From: Ectobius pallidus
Taxonomy: Eukaryota; Arthropoda; Insecta; Blattodea; Ectobiidae
DNA length: 64,000 bases
Reading direction: 5' to 3'
Assembly (NCBI GenBank): GCA_964059195.1
Contig: CAXKWD010000009.1
Location: 44,921,160 to 44,985,159 of the forward strand
How positions within the stretch are numbered: position 1 is the stretch's first letter; the number at the start of each line of letters is the position of its first letter. Shown in pieces: positions 10,255-20,195 of this stretch. Below the pieces are notes generated by a model. The model had not been told where the DNA came from. It ran no database searches and was given only the letters and a program-made list of their open reading frames with translations. A program made the position numbers and the translations under genes.

Positions 10255-12975
10255 TTAGAGTCCTAGTGCTTCAATCATCTCCTGTGGAAGGAGTGACTTC
10301 GGCCTCTTGTGTTTGTCGTGTGTTATGTCATAACGGCCCAGCTCCGCGATTTGGGGATTTTCGTGCCCGTTGCAACTTTCGTAGAATGTCGCCGCGCTAG
10401 TCGCTATATATTCTTGGATGGTGTCCATGTTAGTTTCCTTATGGAGGGTCCAGATTGGAGTGACTCGCGGAAGTTTAGTGATAGTGTATAATACTCTGTT
10501 TTGTAGTTTTTGCAGTTTACTCATATGAGTTTTGCTGGCGTGGCCCCACACTGGGCTAGCATATGTTATGATGCTCCTAACCAATGCTTTATAGATCGTT
10601 AAGGATGTACGAATGTTTAGTTTGGAAGTGTTGTTCAACAATGGGAATAGATTCCTTAATTGGGCATACGCCTTAGCTCGCAAGGAGTCTATATGTTTCC
10701 TGAATAGTAACTTTTGATCCAATATTACTCCCAAGTACTTGGCTTCTGTCTTCCATGGGATGGCTTTTCCGGTTATTTTTAATTCGGGAGGTAGGATTCT
10801 GAGTTGTGACCATTTCTTAGTGAATAGCACTGCTTGACATTTGTCAGTGTTTATTTCTACGCGCCATTTTGTTAGCCACTCCTCTAATAGAGGTATTGTT
10901 CGGCGTATTTGGTTTGCTGCATGTGTTGCTTTGACTGATTGTCCAGTGATCAGTGTATCGTCAGCAAATATGTGTATGTTGCTATTATTATATTGTGACC
11001 GATGAGGAATATCATTTATAAAGATGTTGAACAGGCTGGGACCCAGGATGCTTCCTTGTGGCACACCACTTCTGATATCTTTTAGGTCAGAATGTTTGTT
11101 TTCGCAAGTTACGTGGAAACGTCTGTTGCTAAGATAGTGGTACACGAGTCGGATTATACCGTCGTCGAGATTCAGTTCGATCATCTTTCTGATCAGGCCA
11201 TCATGCCAGACCTTGTCGAAGGCCTGTTTTATGTCGAGATAAAGGGCTGCGGTGGAACGATTTTCGTTGAAACCTCTTGAAATGTTTTCAACGTGTCGCA
11301 TGAGCTGGGCCGTCGCACTGTGTTTTGGACGGAAGCCACATTGTTCGTTTCTGATTACGTTGAGAGTTTTGAGATTATGACTGAGGCGCTTACTTAGTAT
11401 TTTTTCTGCTATTTTACTCATTGTATCGAGTAGTGTTATTGGCCTGTAATTGCCTGGATCCGATAAGTCCTTTTTTGGTTTGGGAAATAGGAGTACTCTT
11501 CCTTCTTTCCATATGTGGGGAAAGTGTTTCAGTCTGAACATGGCGTTTATGATGTTCACTAGGTATCTGATCGCGACAAGTGGTAAGTACTTTAATACTT
11601 GGTTTTGGATGCCATCGATGCCTGGTGCCTTACGATTTTTCAGATGTTTGATTTGCCAGGCGACTTCGCCGACACTGGTATTTCGAATGTTTGTGGTGTT
11701 TGGCGTGTTCATGAAGTTCGTTACGATTTGTTCGGTTTCTCTTATAAAATTGTTATTATGGTGGGATTCATTGGGTGTGAATGTGTTTGTAAGGCGTGTT
11801 GCAAATACTGCGGCCTTTTCTTCACCTGTGTATGCTGTTTCATTGTTATGGATTAGTGGAGGCAGCGGCGTGTGGACATGCATTACTCGTTTGGTTAGGT
11901 TCCAGACTTCACTCATATTACGCGTATCCAATTCTGAGAGGACACTGTCCCATGTGTTGGATATGTTATCCTGAAGGGCCTGGCTGATGTCCCACTTTAG
12001 CCGGTTCATTAGTACTTTATGATGTGGGTTTCTATGGCGTTGCCATTTTCGTCTCGCATCATTCCTTTGCCTAATGAGGCACTTAATTTCGGCTGTAATG
12101 CTAGGGCAATGTTCCTTTATTTTCTTTTGTGGTATGTTTTCATTTATCGCATTCTGTATTACGCCAGTCAGTATGTGGACGCTGCGTTCTAGGTCGTCTT
12201 GGTTCTCGATTTGTCCATTAGGCAAGTTTTCAATTATGTCGTTTTGGAATTGTTCCCAGTTCGCGTGCGCGTAATTTAGGACCACTTTTTTGTTGATTTC
12301 CTTGAGCTTTCCCGAAAGTGTAAGTAATACTGGTGAGTGGTCTGAGCTTAGCTCGTTCAAAGCTCTAATTTGGATGTTCATATTTACATTCCTAACAAGG
12401 GCTATGTCAAGCACATCAGACTGTTGGTTTTCGTTGTGCGGAATGTATGTGACCTCGTTGGGTGCTATAATTCCGAAGGGCGTGTCTGTTTCTTCGAACA
12501 TTTCCAACAATGCAACACCCGCCTGATTTACACTCCTGCTGTTCCAGCATGTGTGCTTTGCGTTTACGTCACCGGCTATTATTACGGAGTTCGAAGTTCG
12601 CAATAGTGCTTCTATTTCGTCTACTGATATGTCGCCTGGGGGGTTGTAAACCGCGATTAGTGTGATCGGTTTATTGTCGACGATAATCCTTACGGCTGTG
12701 GCTTCCGTTCTCTGTAGTTGAGTTAGAGGAATTGCTGTGTGTTGGATGGATTTGTGTACCGCTATTGCTGTCCCTCCTCCTCTCCTGTTAACTCTGTCTG
12801 ACCTGTGTACTTTGTAGTTTCGAAGTGTAAATTTGTCATTAGTGTTTAGATGTGTTTCGTTAATGAGAGCTACATGTATTCTGTTATCTTGTAGTAGTTG
12901 GAGGAACTCGTGTTTTTTGTTTCTGATGCTCTGGGCGTTCCAGAATAGTATTTTCATGTTGTGTTTAATGTTCAT
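10255..12975 (-). CDS. Jockey-type ORF2: endonuclease-reverse transcriptase
   Basis: This is an intact 906-codon ORF. Residues 1-230 form an APE-like endonuclease (ILFWNAQSIRNKKHEF near the start, then an ETHLN motif, GDVNAKHTCWNS and SSDHSPVLL). The reverse transcriptase follows at about 440-720, with NYRPITLLDTMSKIAEK, GFRPKHSATAQL, LDIKQAFDKVWHDG, VPQGSILGPSLFNIFINDI and the catalytic FADD. A thumb and C-terminal region follows. There is no RNase H and no CCHC finger. The protein nicks target DNA and reverse-transcribes the element RNA. I see no premature stop, so it could still make protein, but ORF1 is truncated. Confidence 0.88.
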   Translation of the reverse strand: MNIKHNMKILFWNAQSIRNKKHEFLQLLQDNRIHVALINETHLNTNDKFTLRNYKVHRSDRVNRRGGGTAIAVHKSIQHTAIPLTQLQRTEATAVRIIVDNKPITLIAVYNPPGDISVDEIEALLRTSNSVIIAGDVNAKHTCWNSRSVNQAGVALLEMFEETDTPFGIIAPNEVTYIPHNENQQSDVLDIALVRNVNMNIQIRALNELSSDHSPVLLTLSGKLKEINKKVVLNYAHANWEQFQNDIIENLPNGQIENQDDLERSVHILTGVIQNAINENIPQKKIKEHCPSITAEIKCLIRQRNDARRKWQRHRNPHHKVLMNRLKWDISQALQDNISNTWDSVLSELDTRNMSEVWNLTKRVMHVHTPLPPLIHNNETAYTGEEKAAVFATRLTNTFTPNESHHNNNFIRETEQIVTNFMNTPNTTNIRNTSVGEVAWQIKHLKNRKAPGIDGIQNQVLKYLPLVAIRYLVNIINAMFRLKHFPHIWKEGRVLLFPKPKKDLSDPGNYRPITLLDTMSKIAEKILSKRLSHNLKTLNVIRNEQCGFRPKHSATAQLMRHVENISRGFNENRSTAALYLDIKQAFDKVWHDGLIRKMIELNLDDGIIRLVYHYLSNRRFHVTCENKHSDLKDIRSGVPQGSILGPSLFNIFINDIPHRSQYNNSNIHIFADDTLITGQSVKATHAANQIRRTIPLLEEWLTKWRVEINTDKCQAVLFTKKWSQLRILPPELKITGKAIPWKTEAKYLGVILDQKLLFRKHIDSLRAKAYAQLRNLFPLLNNTSKLNIRTSLTIYKALVRSIITYASPVWGHASKTHMSKLQKLQNRVLYTITKLPRVTPIWTLHKETNMDTIQEYIATSAATFYESCNGHENPQIAELGRYDITHDKHKRPKSLLPQEMIEALGL

Positions 12976-13043
12976 GTTTTAGATGTTTGTGTGTGTGGGT
13001 GTGTGTTTGTGTTCTGTTTTGTGTTTTACAGGCAGTATGGACC

Positions 13044-13211
13044 TCAGTATATTAGCCTGTACAAGAAGTGCGAGGCCACTGCGGGTACCATTTCCCAGCT
13101 TTTGATATCCGAAAGCATGTCAGCTGTCTCATGCAGAGCCAGTGTCAGCTTGCGTATGGCAATACCGGGGTCTGCCTGTCGCAATTTATTATATCCACTC
13201 ACTGTGGTCCT
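13044..13211 (-). pseudogene. Jockey ORF1 C-terminal fragment
   Basis: A reverse-strand frame of about 55 codons ends at 13044 just upstream of ORF2. Its ending includes LHETADMLSDIKS and closes in LYRLIY. Its position directly before ORF2 and its open frame fit the tail of a Jockey ORF1 (gag-like RNA-binding protein). An in-frame TAA at 13212-13214 and the element's truncation remove everything upstream. No zinc knuckle remains, so the assignment rests on position. Confidence 0.45.
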
Positions 13212-13434
13212 TTACGAAGCCATCATAGTAAGGGGATGCATGATATTGCATTGTGTGTGCGTAAGTAGGTTGTTACGCCTAAAATCGTCACGAAATTAGT
13301 CGGGTGTAACGGAACGGACTGCACAGAAAACAATCAACTCAATGATTAGGCTTTTCCAAAATTTAAAGAATAAAAAATTAAAACATTGAAAATCCAAAAT
13401 TTAAAAAAAATTAAAAATCCAAAATTTAAAAATT

Positions 13435-13733
13435 GGGTAGAGATTTTGAAGCGGCATCAAAAGATTCTGATGTAGAATACGCTCTGCAAAGGTTTGCTGA
13501 TCAATCTGATCTTCCTGTCTATAAAACAAATAACTTCGAGCATGGAAAATATAGCTTCAAGAAGCGGAAGCATATATACAGCACCGATTTCGTCTCTACT
13601 TGGCAAGTGCATAATGTTTTCTTCACGGCTTGCGCTCAGTGAGGTTTCATGCCCAGAATCGTTAAAGAAATTATCAACTAAATTTAAGACTTTTTTAATG
13701 AGCGGAATGATATATTCATATCAAGCTCTACCC
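13435..13733. mobile_element. 299-bp insert with GGGTAGAG inverted ends
   Basis: A non-repetitive 299-bp block interrupts the AT minisatellite of cassette C. It starts GGGTAGAG and ends CTCTACCC, and ATT lies on both sides (possible 3-bp TSD). It has unusually even base composition and two overlapping short open frames, neither of which matches a family I know. It could be a MITE (3-bp TSD would fit PIF/Harbinger) or captured sequence. Confidence 0.45.
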
Positions 13734-14735
13734 ATTTTCAGATCCAAAATTTAAAAAATCCAAAATTCCAAAATAAAAAATTCAAAGATCCAAAATTGAA
13801 AAAATAATAAATCCAAAATTTAAAAATCCAAACATAAAAAAATTTAAAAAATCAAAGATAAAAATTTAAAATTCCAAAATTTAAAAAATAAAAATCCAAA
13901 ATTTATAAAATAATAAATCCAAAATTTAAAAATCCAAACATCCAAAATTTAAAAAATCAAAGATCCAAAATTTAAAAAATTAAAAATTAAAAAAATAGTA
14001 AATCCAAAATTTTAAAATCCAAACATCAAAAATTTAAAAAATCAAAGATCTAAAATTTAAAAAATTAAAAAATTTAATAACCAAAATTTTAAAAATCCAA
14101 ATATCCAAGATTTAAAAAATCTATACTTTAAAAATTCAAAATTTAAAAATCTAAAAATCCAAAATTAAAACATCGAAAATCCAAAAATTTAAAAAAACCG
14201 AAATTAAAAAAAAAAAATAATTTAAAGATCTAAAATTTAGAACTCCAATATTAAAAATTCCAAAGTTCCGAAATTAAAAAAATTAAAAGATAAAAATTAA
14301 ATGAATCCAAATACCAAAATTTAAATAGTTCAAAAACCCAATATTAAAAAGTCCAACAATCCAAAATTGAAAAAATCCAATAATTCAAAATTGAAAAAAA
14401 TCCAAAAATTAAAATAAGTTTCACTTCTGTCGCGTGGCGTTCTACGCACACATTTTTTTAATGTTAGAACTGTTCATCATTTTCATTGCAAAAAATAAAT
14501 CAATAAATAACCGAGCAAATTATTTAAATGTTTAATTTTCCCCCTATACATATTCCCTGTTGCAACATAGCAGCTTACTGCTTTCAAAATTAGGCCTATT
14601 GTATTCTTTGTAGGCTGATAGAAGTTTATGCAATTGATTATAACGTGTTACATGAAAAATAAATTAACGTATTTATTTGTGTATTTTTATAAGTGGTAGA
14701 TGTTTGGATATTTGCGGGGATACTGTGTTAATTGG

Positions 14736-15669
14736 CAGTGGCGTGCGGTGAAAATTTAGGTGAGGGAAGCAATATAGTCTAGATTTTTATAAGCCTATAA
14801 TAAAAATAAAAAAAAATGACAACTCACCCGATTTATTTGAAGAGCAAATCAACTCGCCTATCTTTGGCAGGAAAATCTTCTATAATCTTTTTTTTTCTAT
14901 GGCCAAAAATACCAACTTGAACATTCCGCTTTACTCAGCGCGAAGGACCGCGAAGCCTTACTGAAATATTGAACTGAACTAAATCATGTATGGGGTGCAT
15001 GGTCAAGGCCGAAGCGAGGGTGGTAAAAGAGAAATATTTGCCAGTCTCCCACCCAGTCACAAGGGGAAGGGAAGGAGATAGCATGATGCTCTTGACAGCT
15101 CGTTTGGTGACGTCGAGCCAGGGAACCACTTCTCCTATTCTTCCAATTATGCTTCCCTATAAAAACTTGCTTGTACATAGGTACATAACACACATAGAAA
15201 ATACGATTTTGAGGGCAAACAAGTATCTTGACACTTGCTAAAGTAACCTTATGGTTTTAAAACACAACATAGGGCACATAAGAATACATAAAACACTATG
15301 GTTTCAACATTATTTTTATAAAAACAGCCTTTTAAATGCGTTAATATTTTGACCCGTGGCTCGGCGGGAAACTGCAAATTCAAACCGCCCTGTCCCTCGT
15401 TCGGCGATTTTACGAAAATACACGAAGCAATCACTTCATCCCCTCATAACCTCAGGAGGGGTGGAGCAAGCTGGGCTACGGCCCACATTTCAGACTTCCA
15501 CGCTGTGACGAAATTGTAGCCAGTAAAATTTGCTTCCCGCGAATGAAAGTTAAAATCATAAAATATTATATTCCTTATTATTTATATTTACTTTATAAAA
15601 TAAATTATTATTTTCGCATTAACTAGAGGAAGCATTGCTTCCATTGCTTCCATGGACGGCACGCCACTG
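14736..15669. mobile_element. hAT-like MITE with CAGTGGCGTGC ends
   Basis: Comparison with the homologous segment in foldback element 1 (about 9011-9050) shows a 934-bp insertion here. Its ends are CAGTGGCGTGCGGTGA and, inverted, CAGTGGCGTGCCGTCC, which is a typical hAT style. Flanks TTAATTGG and GGTAATTC look like a decayed target duplication. The interior has no transposase frame. Confidence 0.65.
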
Positions 15670-16917
15670 GGTAATTCTTTTCAACCAGTAGATAAATATA
15701 AAATGAAAAGGGGGAAATTAAACATTTAAATAATTTTCTTGGCTATTTATTGATTTATTTTTTGTAATGAAAAGGATGAAAATGTCTAACATTGTTTTAA
15801 AATGTCAATGAAATCGAGAAGGTCCTACTAACTTAATGGTCTTTATCGTGCAGGTGCTTGGTTTCCTCCATGCAAGACCAGACGCAACTAGTCGCACAGA
15901 CAGGACACACATTTTGCAGAGACTTTACAATGATAGCAGTCATTCCAGTTAGTATACAGTTCAATGGTTAAAACAGTTGTAGAGCAGTGAGCACCACTCT
16001 ATCAAATACTCTCAATAAGTAATACCGTCCACTCCCTGTCTGTTTCCGGGACACGCTACTTGTTAGGTATGGTAACTAGGAACAAAATGATAGGTTTTCG
16101 GAGGACCAAGTTTATTTTTAAACCACTTAAGACTACACAAAGGAGAACTAGGACTGTAGGTCAGCTGGAACAGAGATTTAGATTTGAGGGTTTTGCAATA
16201 ATATATTTTCAGGAAACCTGAACTCTGAATAATGAAAATTGTATAAACACTTAACAAGAATATGATAGATGTGGTTAAATACAGTTACTATTTCTAGGAG
16301 CAATACAAAACTCCCGCCAAGTAGGATTATATAAGCGCTAGCACCAGTTCTTTGTTTCACTGCACGTGGCTGCTAGGCTATGAATACAATGGAATAATTG
16401 TAATTTGCACTAAAAATACAATCTGATTCCCGGAACTTCACACGCAAGCTGCCTACAACTAAAGGAGCAAATAGGTGTGGAATTGAAGATGAGCACTAAG
16501 TATACAGAGCGAAAATTGTCCCGCAATTAGAAGCAATTGTGACACATGACTGTACACTGCTGCAACTGGATCTCAACTAACTCAACTGAACTGGCGTAGA
16601 GATGGGGAATATTTCTTGTAACTGTTACTTTGTAACTGTTACATGTATGTAACGGTAACGACCTGTTACAAAAAAACAAAAGTAACGGTTACCAAAGCTC
16701 CTCCTAGGATATCTTATTTTCGTCTCAACCAATGGCAGAACCAGAAAATACTGAAAGGAGGGACCGACACAGACGAAAGTTTGCTATTATTTGGGGTGTG
16801 GGGTATGGAATATCCCAAAAATGGGGGTCGGAGGTCCTCCCCGGGGATTTTTATTAAAAAACGAGGGAAAAACAGGTCGTCCCTTTAGCTCCTCCCACTC
16901 GTGACATCTACATGTGA

Positions 16918-17056
16918 ACATAGGCGCCGACTTAGGGGGGGTAAGGTACTTTCTGCCCCCCAAGACTTAAGATTTTATCATGTAAGGCCTATGTATAGCT
17001 ACTGAAAATCCAGCTCTTGCCCCCCCCCAGAAATATTTTCAAGTCGGCGCTTCTCC
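16918..17056. mobile_element. About 137-bp MITE, GGCGCCGACTT ends, copy 1
   Basis: This short segment starts ACATAGGCGCCGACTTAGGG and ends with AAGTCGGCGC, giving imperfect terminal inverted repeats around a C/G-run-bearing core. An inverted homologue occurs at about 48373-48522, with the same internal order. Two copies 31 kb apart in unrelated contexts mark it as a mobile unit. It is non-coding. Confidence 0.65.
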
Positions 17057-17122
17057 ATGGAACTACTAGCAGTTTTAAAAATTCTGACCCCCCCTTTTCT
17101 CCACTTCTTTCCCCCCTTTCTT

Positions 17123-17410
17123 CTATTCAATCCGGGGTACGCCGTAGCGTATTGGTTGAGGCGCTGCGCTTCAAACCGGAAGGTCGCGGGTTCGATTCCC
17201 GATGAGGTCGTTGAGATTTTTCAATTGGCCTAATCATTCTGGTGACACTATGGCCCTGGGGTCGACTCAGCCTCTAACAGAAATGAGCAATCCTAGGGGT
17301 AAAGGCGGCCTTCATGTGCCGAGTGTCCAAAATCTGGGAGCCTCAACCTCCTGGAACCCTCTGGGCCTCCATGGCCTGTATAGGGATCACTTTACTTTAC
17401 TATTCAATCC
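17123..17410 (+). mobile_element. tRNA-derived SINE with 11-bp TSD
   Basis: The element is 17134-17399, flanked by CTATTCAATCC (17123-17133 and 17400-17410). The head has a pol III A-box-like TAGCGTATTGGTTGAGG and a B box GGTTCGATTCCC, spaced as in a tRNA. A body of about 190 bp ends in a TTTACTTTAC tail. The body phrase GGGTCGACTCAGCC followed by CTAACAGAAATGAG is familiar to me from insect SINEs. Transcription would depend on an internal pol III promoter, and mobility on a partner LINE. Confidence 0.85.
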
Positions 17411-17454
17411 CTTTTCTCCTTTACCCTACCTATCTATTCCTATCCTTTAAATGT

Positions 17455-17525
17455 TCGACCTAAGGAGATTCGAACACGGGACCGCTAGCATATTAGCCCT
17501 TCATCTTACCCACTACGCCATCGAA
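17455..17525 (-). other. tRNA-like sequence, reverse strand
   Basis: Read on the reverse strand it has TGGCGTAGTGGGTAAG (A-box-like) and, about 35 bases on, GTGTTCGAATCTCC (B-box-like). It could be a SINE head or a decayed tRNA gene. The downstream SINE body is missing, and I cannot assign an anticodon with confidence. Confidence 0.5.
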
Positions 17526-17539
17526 TAATCATTACGATA

Positions 17540-18180
17540 ACAAGCGAAAATTCAACTACTTAAGTTTAGAGATCTGCATGAAATGCGGAGAATTGCATTT
17601 GTGTGAAGTGAAATAAAATCCCTTTAGGCAGGCCTACAGGCTGAGGTAATTTCGAAGTGCTTTTGGTTTAATTTATTGTCACTGCGCAGTTCTCTTCTTC
17701 TTTAGCCTTGGCATGATAAACCCGCAATAATAACTGCAAAAAAGAGGAAAGACCACTTTTTCAAACATTCAAATCTCGCCTTATATGAGAGCTATCGAGA
17801 AACTAGTTATTGATTTGCAGAGTACTCATCAAGAGCTTTTCAACGATACCCCACAAGACGTGGTTTCGAATTTCCATCCCCCACCCCTACTCGTACCCCC
17901 AAATCCCCCGAATCGTTAGTGTCACTGAGAACTCCATAGGGAGCACTCTAATTTATTCCAACAAAGTTTCTCTATACTTCACAGGGGCCGAGATATATAT
18001 TTTTTTTAAATTTCAACCCCCTCCCACGACCCCCCCTCGGGCCAAAATTGCCCATTAACTATTGGGCCTAGAAATAACATAATAAAATTTGGTTCAAATA
18101 TCTTCAAAATTACGGCCGCTAGCGTGTAAAGATATATAAATATTTATAGGAATTCTGTATGGTTCCTCCAAATTTCTCAG
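17540..18180. other. hAT interior, nothing recognised
   Basis: About 640 bp of the hAT interior contain no known gene. An 82-codon open frame at 17810-18058 is proline-rich but resembles no family I know. Confidence 0.4.
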
Positions 18181-18289
18181 CAGCTCTCCTTTTCTCAGGT
18201 TTTTTTAATACTTTTATTTTTTTATTGTTATTTTATTTTTTAATTATTTTTTATATATTTTTTATTTTTTAATTTTTTATTATTTTTAT

Positions 18290-18324
<35 letters not shown>

Positions 18325-18325
18325 T
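18290..18325 (+). repeat. (ATT)n microsatellite
   Basis: About eleven consecutive ATT units are set in a longer T-rich stretch (18210-18330). Confidence 0.9.
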
Positions 18326-18405
18326 TTAGTTGTGTTGAGAAATTTGTGGGTGTCGAGCGAATGTAACTGGCCTGGAACAGAGTAACATATCGAGAATTAC
18401 ACCAG

Positions 18406-18680
18406 TTACATTATTTTCACCTGCTCCAGTAACTCTGACCTGTTACTGTTACTCTCACTGCTCCAGTTACTCGAACTGTTACTGTTACTCTCACTGCTCC
18501 AGTTACGCGATCTGTTACTGTTACTCTCATCTGCTCCAGCTACCTGACCTGTTACTGTTACTCTCTCCTGTTCCAGCTACCCTAACCTGTTACTGTTACA
18601 TTCACCTGTTACTGTTACTTCCACCTGTTACTGTTACTTCCACCTGTAACTGTTACTCTCACCTGTTACAGTTAATTCTA
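18406..18680 (+). repeat. CTGTTACTGTTACTC tandem array
   Basis: The array has two tiers. About four copies of a roughly 43-bp unit (CTGCTCCAGTTAC plus a CTGTTACTGTTACTC half) are followed by about four copies of a shorter roughly 20-bp unit. GTTAC, the same pentamer that is dense at both ends of the surrounding hAT, occurs throughout. Confidence 0.8.
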
Positions 18681-18857
18681 ATATTTCTGTTACAAGTGTT
18701 TTATCCGTGACTTTCGCCTCGTTCCGTTACATCTGTTATTTCCAATATTTGAAAAACAAAAATAATTTAAAAAAATAGAAAATAACAAAAAATAATAAAA
18801 ATAAAAAATAACAAAAAATATAAATAATAAAAAATAATTTTAAAAATGTAATTTTAA

Positions 18858-19837
18858 TGTTTGCCCACTTCCAGATGAGCTAGAAACTTTAAATTTGGTA
18901 CACACATAGCTTTTAGGCTCTAAACCACAGGAAAATTCCAAAAAGTAATTTTTAAAATTTTTAGTCCTTAAAACCTCCGAAAAAGGGCTCGCTCACTGAA
19001 ATCAATGTTTGCCCACTTCCAGAAGAGCTAGAAACTAGAAATTTGGTACCCATATAGCTTTTAGGCTGTAAACCACAGGAAAATTCCAAAAAAAGTATTT
19101 TTTTTACTTTTAGCCCTAAAACCCCCCGAAAAAGGGCTCGCTCACTGACATTAATGTTTTTTTACTTCGAGATGAGCTAGAAACTTGAAATTTGGTACAC
19201 ATATAACTTTTAGGTTGTAAACGACAGGAAAATTCCAAAAAGTATTTTTTTTTACTTTTAGCCCTAAAACTCCCCGAAAAAGTGCTAGCTCACTGACATT
19301 AATGTTTTTTCACTTCGAGATGAGCTAGAAACTTGAAATTTGGTACACATATAGCTATTAGGCTGTAAACCACAGGAAAATTCCAAAATGTATTTTTTTT
19401 ATTTTTATCTCTAAGTACTCCCGAAAAATGGGCTCGCACACTGACATTAATGTTTGCCCACTTCCAGAAGAGCTAGAAACTTGAAATTTGGTACACATAT
19501 AACTTTTAGGCTGTAAACCATAGGAAAATTCAAAAAAAGTATTTTTTAATTTTTAGCCCTATAACCCCCGAAAAATGGCTCGCTAACTGACATTAATGTT
19601 TGCCCACTTCCAGATGAGCTAGAAACTTTAAATTTGGTACACATATCTTTTAGGCTGTAAACCACGGGAAAATTCCAAAAAGTAGTTATTTTTTATTTTT
19701 AGCACTGAAAACCCTGAAAAGAGGGCTCGCTTACTGATATTAATGTTTGCCCACTCCCAGATGAGCTATAAACTAGAAATTTGGTACACATATCTTTTAG
19801 GTTGTAATCTACAGGAAAATTCCAAAAAGTTTATTTT
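18858..19837 (+). repeat. 147-bp tandem repeat, seven units
   Basis: Units begin with AATGTTTGCCCACTTCCAGA or a close variant at about 18858, 19005, 19154, 19302, 19450, 19596 and 19743, giving spacings of 146-149 bp. Each contains GAGCTAGAAACTT, AATTTGGTACACATAT and GGAAAATTCCAAAA. No long ORF crosses the array. It is wholly inside the hAT element. Confidence 0.85.
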
Positions 19838-19841
19838 CATG

Positions 19842-20195
19842 TCGATAATCGATGTTTTTACATCGATGGAAAACAACTGATGTTTTTGCTACATTGATGT
19901 TTCTCCCCTACATCGATGTTTTTGTAACAAAAAGAAGATTAATAGGCTACCTTGGTTCTACAATATAATTTTATTTACAGGGGCTTAATTTCCCAAAACA
20001 TTGATTTTTTACATCGATTGTTTTCCTGGAAATACTTCTGTTTATTTATGAAATTTGCCTAATTTTCTGATACCATGACATTTTTTAAATTATACATCGA
20101 TTTTTTTCTAAATACATCGATGATTTAAGGTCGATATTATCATCATATCGATGGTTATCTCCGATTTTAACCTCGTTATTTTAACTATCGATTCT
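19842..20195. repeat. Cluster of ATCGAT palindromes
   Basis: About eight ATCGAT sites, many extended to CATCGATG, fall in roughly 350 bp next to the 147-bp array. No gene overlaps. Confidence 0.7.

Larger units (their letters stand above)
9575..13284 (-). mobile_element. Jockey-clade LINE, 5'-truncated, full ORF2
   Basis: A reverse-strand non-LTR retrotransposon lies between two copies of GTTACGCCTAAA (about 9576-9587 and 13273-13284). From its 5' end it has a short ORF1 C-terminal fragment, an intact ORF2, an about 600-bp 3' UTR and a hexamer tail of CGATTC units (9617-9643). About 30 bp between the tail and the TSD resembles the cassette 5' block and may be filler copied during integration. 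ORF2 lacks an RNase H domain, as expected for Jockey. Confidence 0.75.
9501..14451 (+). mobile_element. Minisatellite cassette, copy C, split by a LINE and a small insert
   Basis: The 5' end lies at 9501-9587 (AAGTGAAACTTCTTTAGCCG onward) and the remainder at 13272-14451. The 3' hairpin reads GCGTGGCGTTCTACGC, with one wobble pair. The central AT minisatellite resumes at about 13355 and runs to 14415, interrupted at 13435-13733. The interrupted 5' block resumes exactly in phase (GTTACGCCTAAA duplicated across the LINE), which shows that the LINE landed in an existing cassette. Confidence 0.65.
9346..15974 (+). mobile_element. Foldback element 2 with nested insertions; TSD GTTAAAAC
   Basis: A second copy of the foldback element spans 9354-15966 between perfect GTTAAAAC duplications (9346-9353 and 15967-15974). 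It carries the cassette in the same position of the left arm as element 1, so the composite moved as a unit. Later insertions enlarged it: a Jockey LINE (about 9588-13271), a 299-bp inverted-repeat insert (13435-13733) and a hAT-like MITE (14736-15669). It lies only 14 bp beyond the TSD of element 1. Confidence 0.75.

Noticed and set aside
17810..18058. 82-codon frame inside the hAT element
   Set aside because: Proline- and isoleucine-rich with no family similarity. No supporting start context.
18858..19837. CRISPR-like array
   Set aside because: The units are 147-bp tandem copies without unique spacers and lie in a eukaryotic transposon. No cas genes are present.
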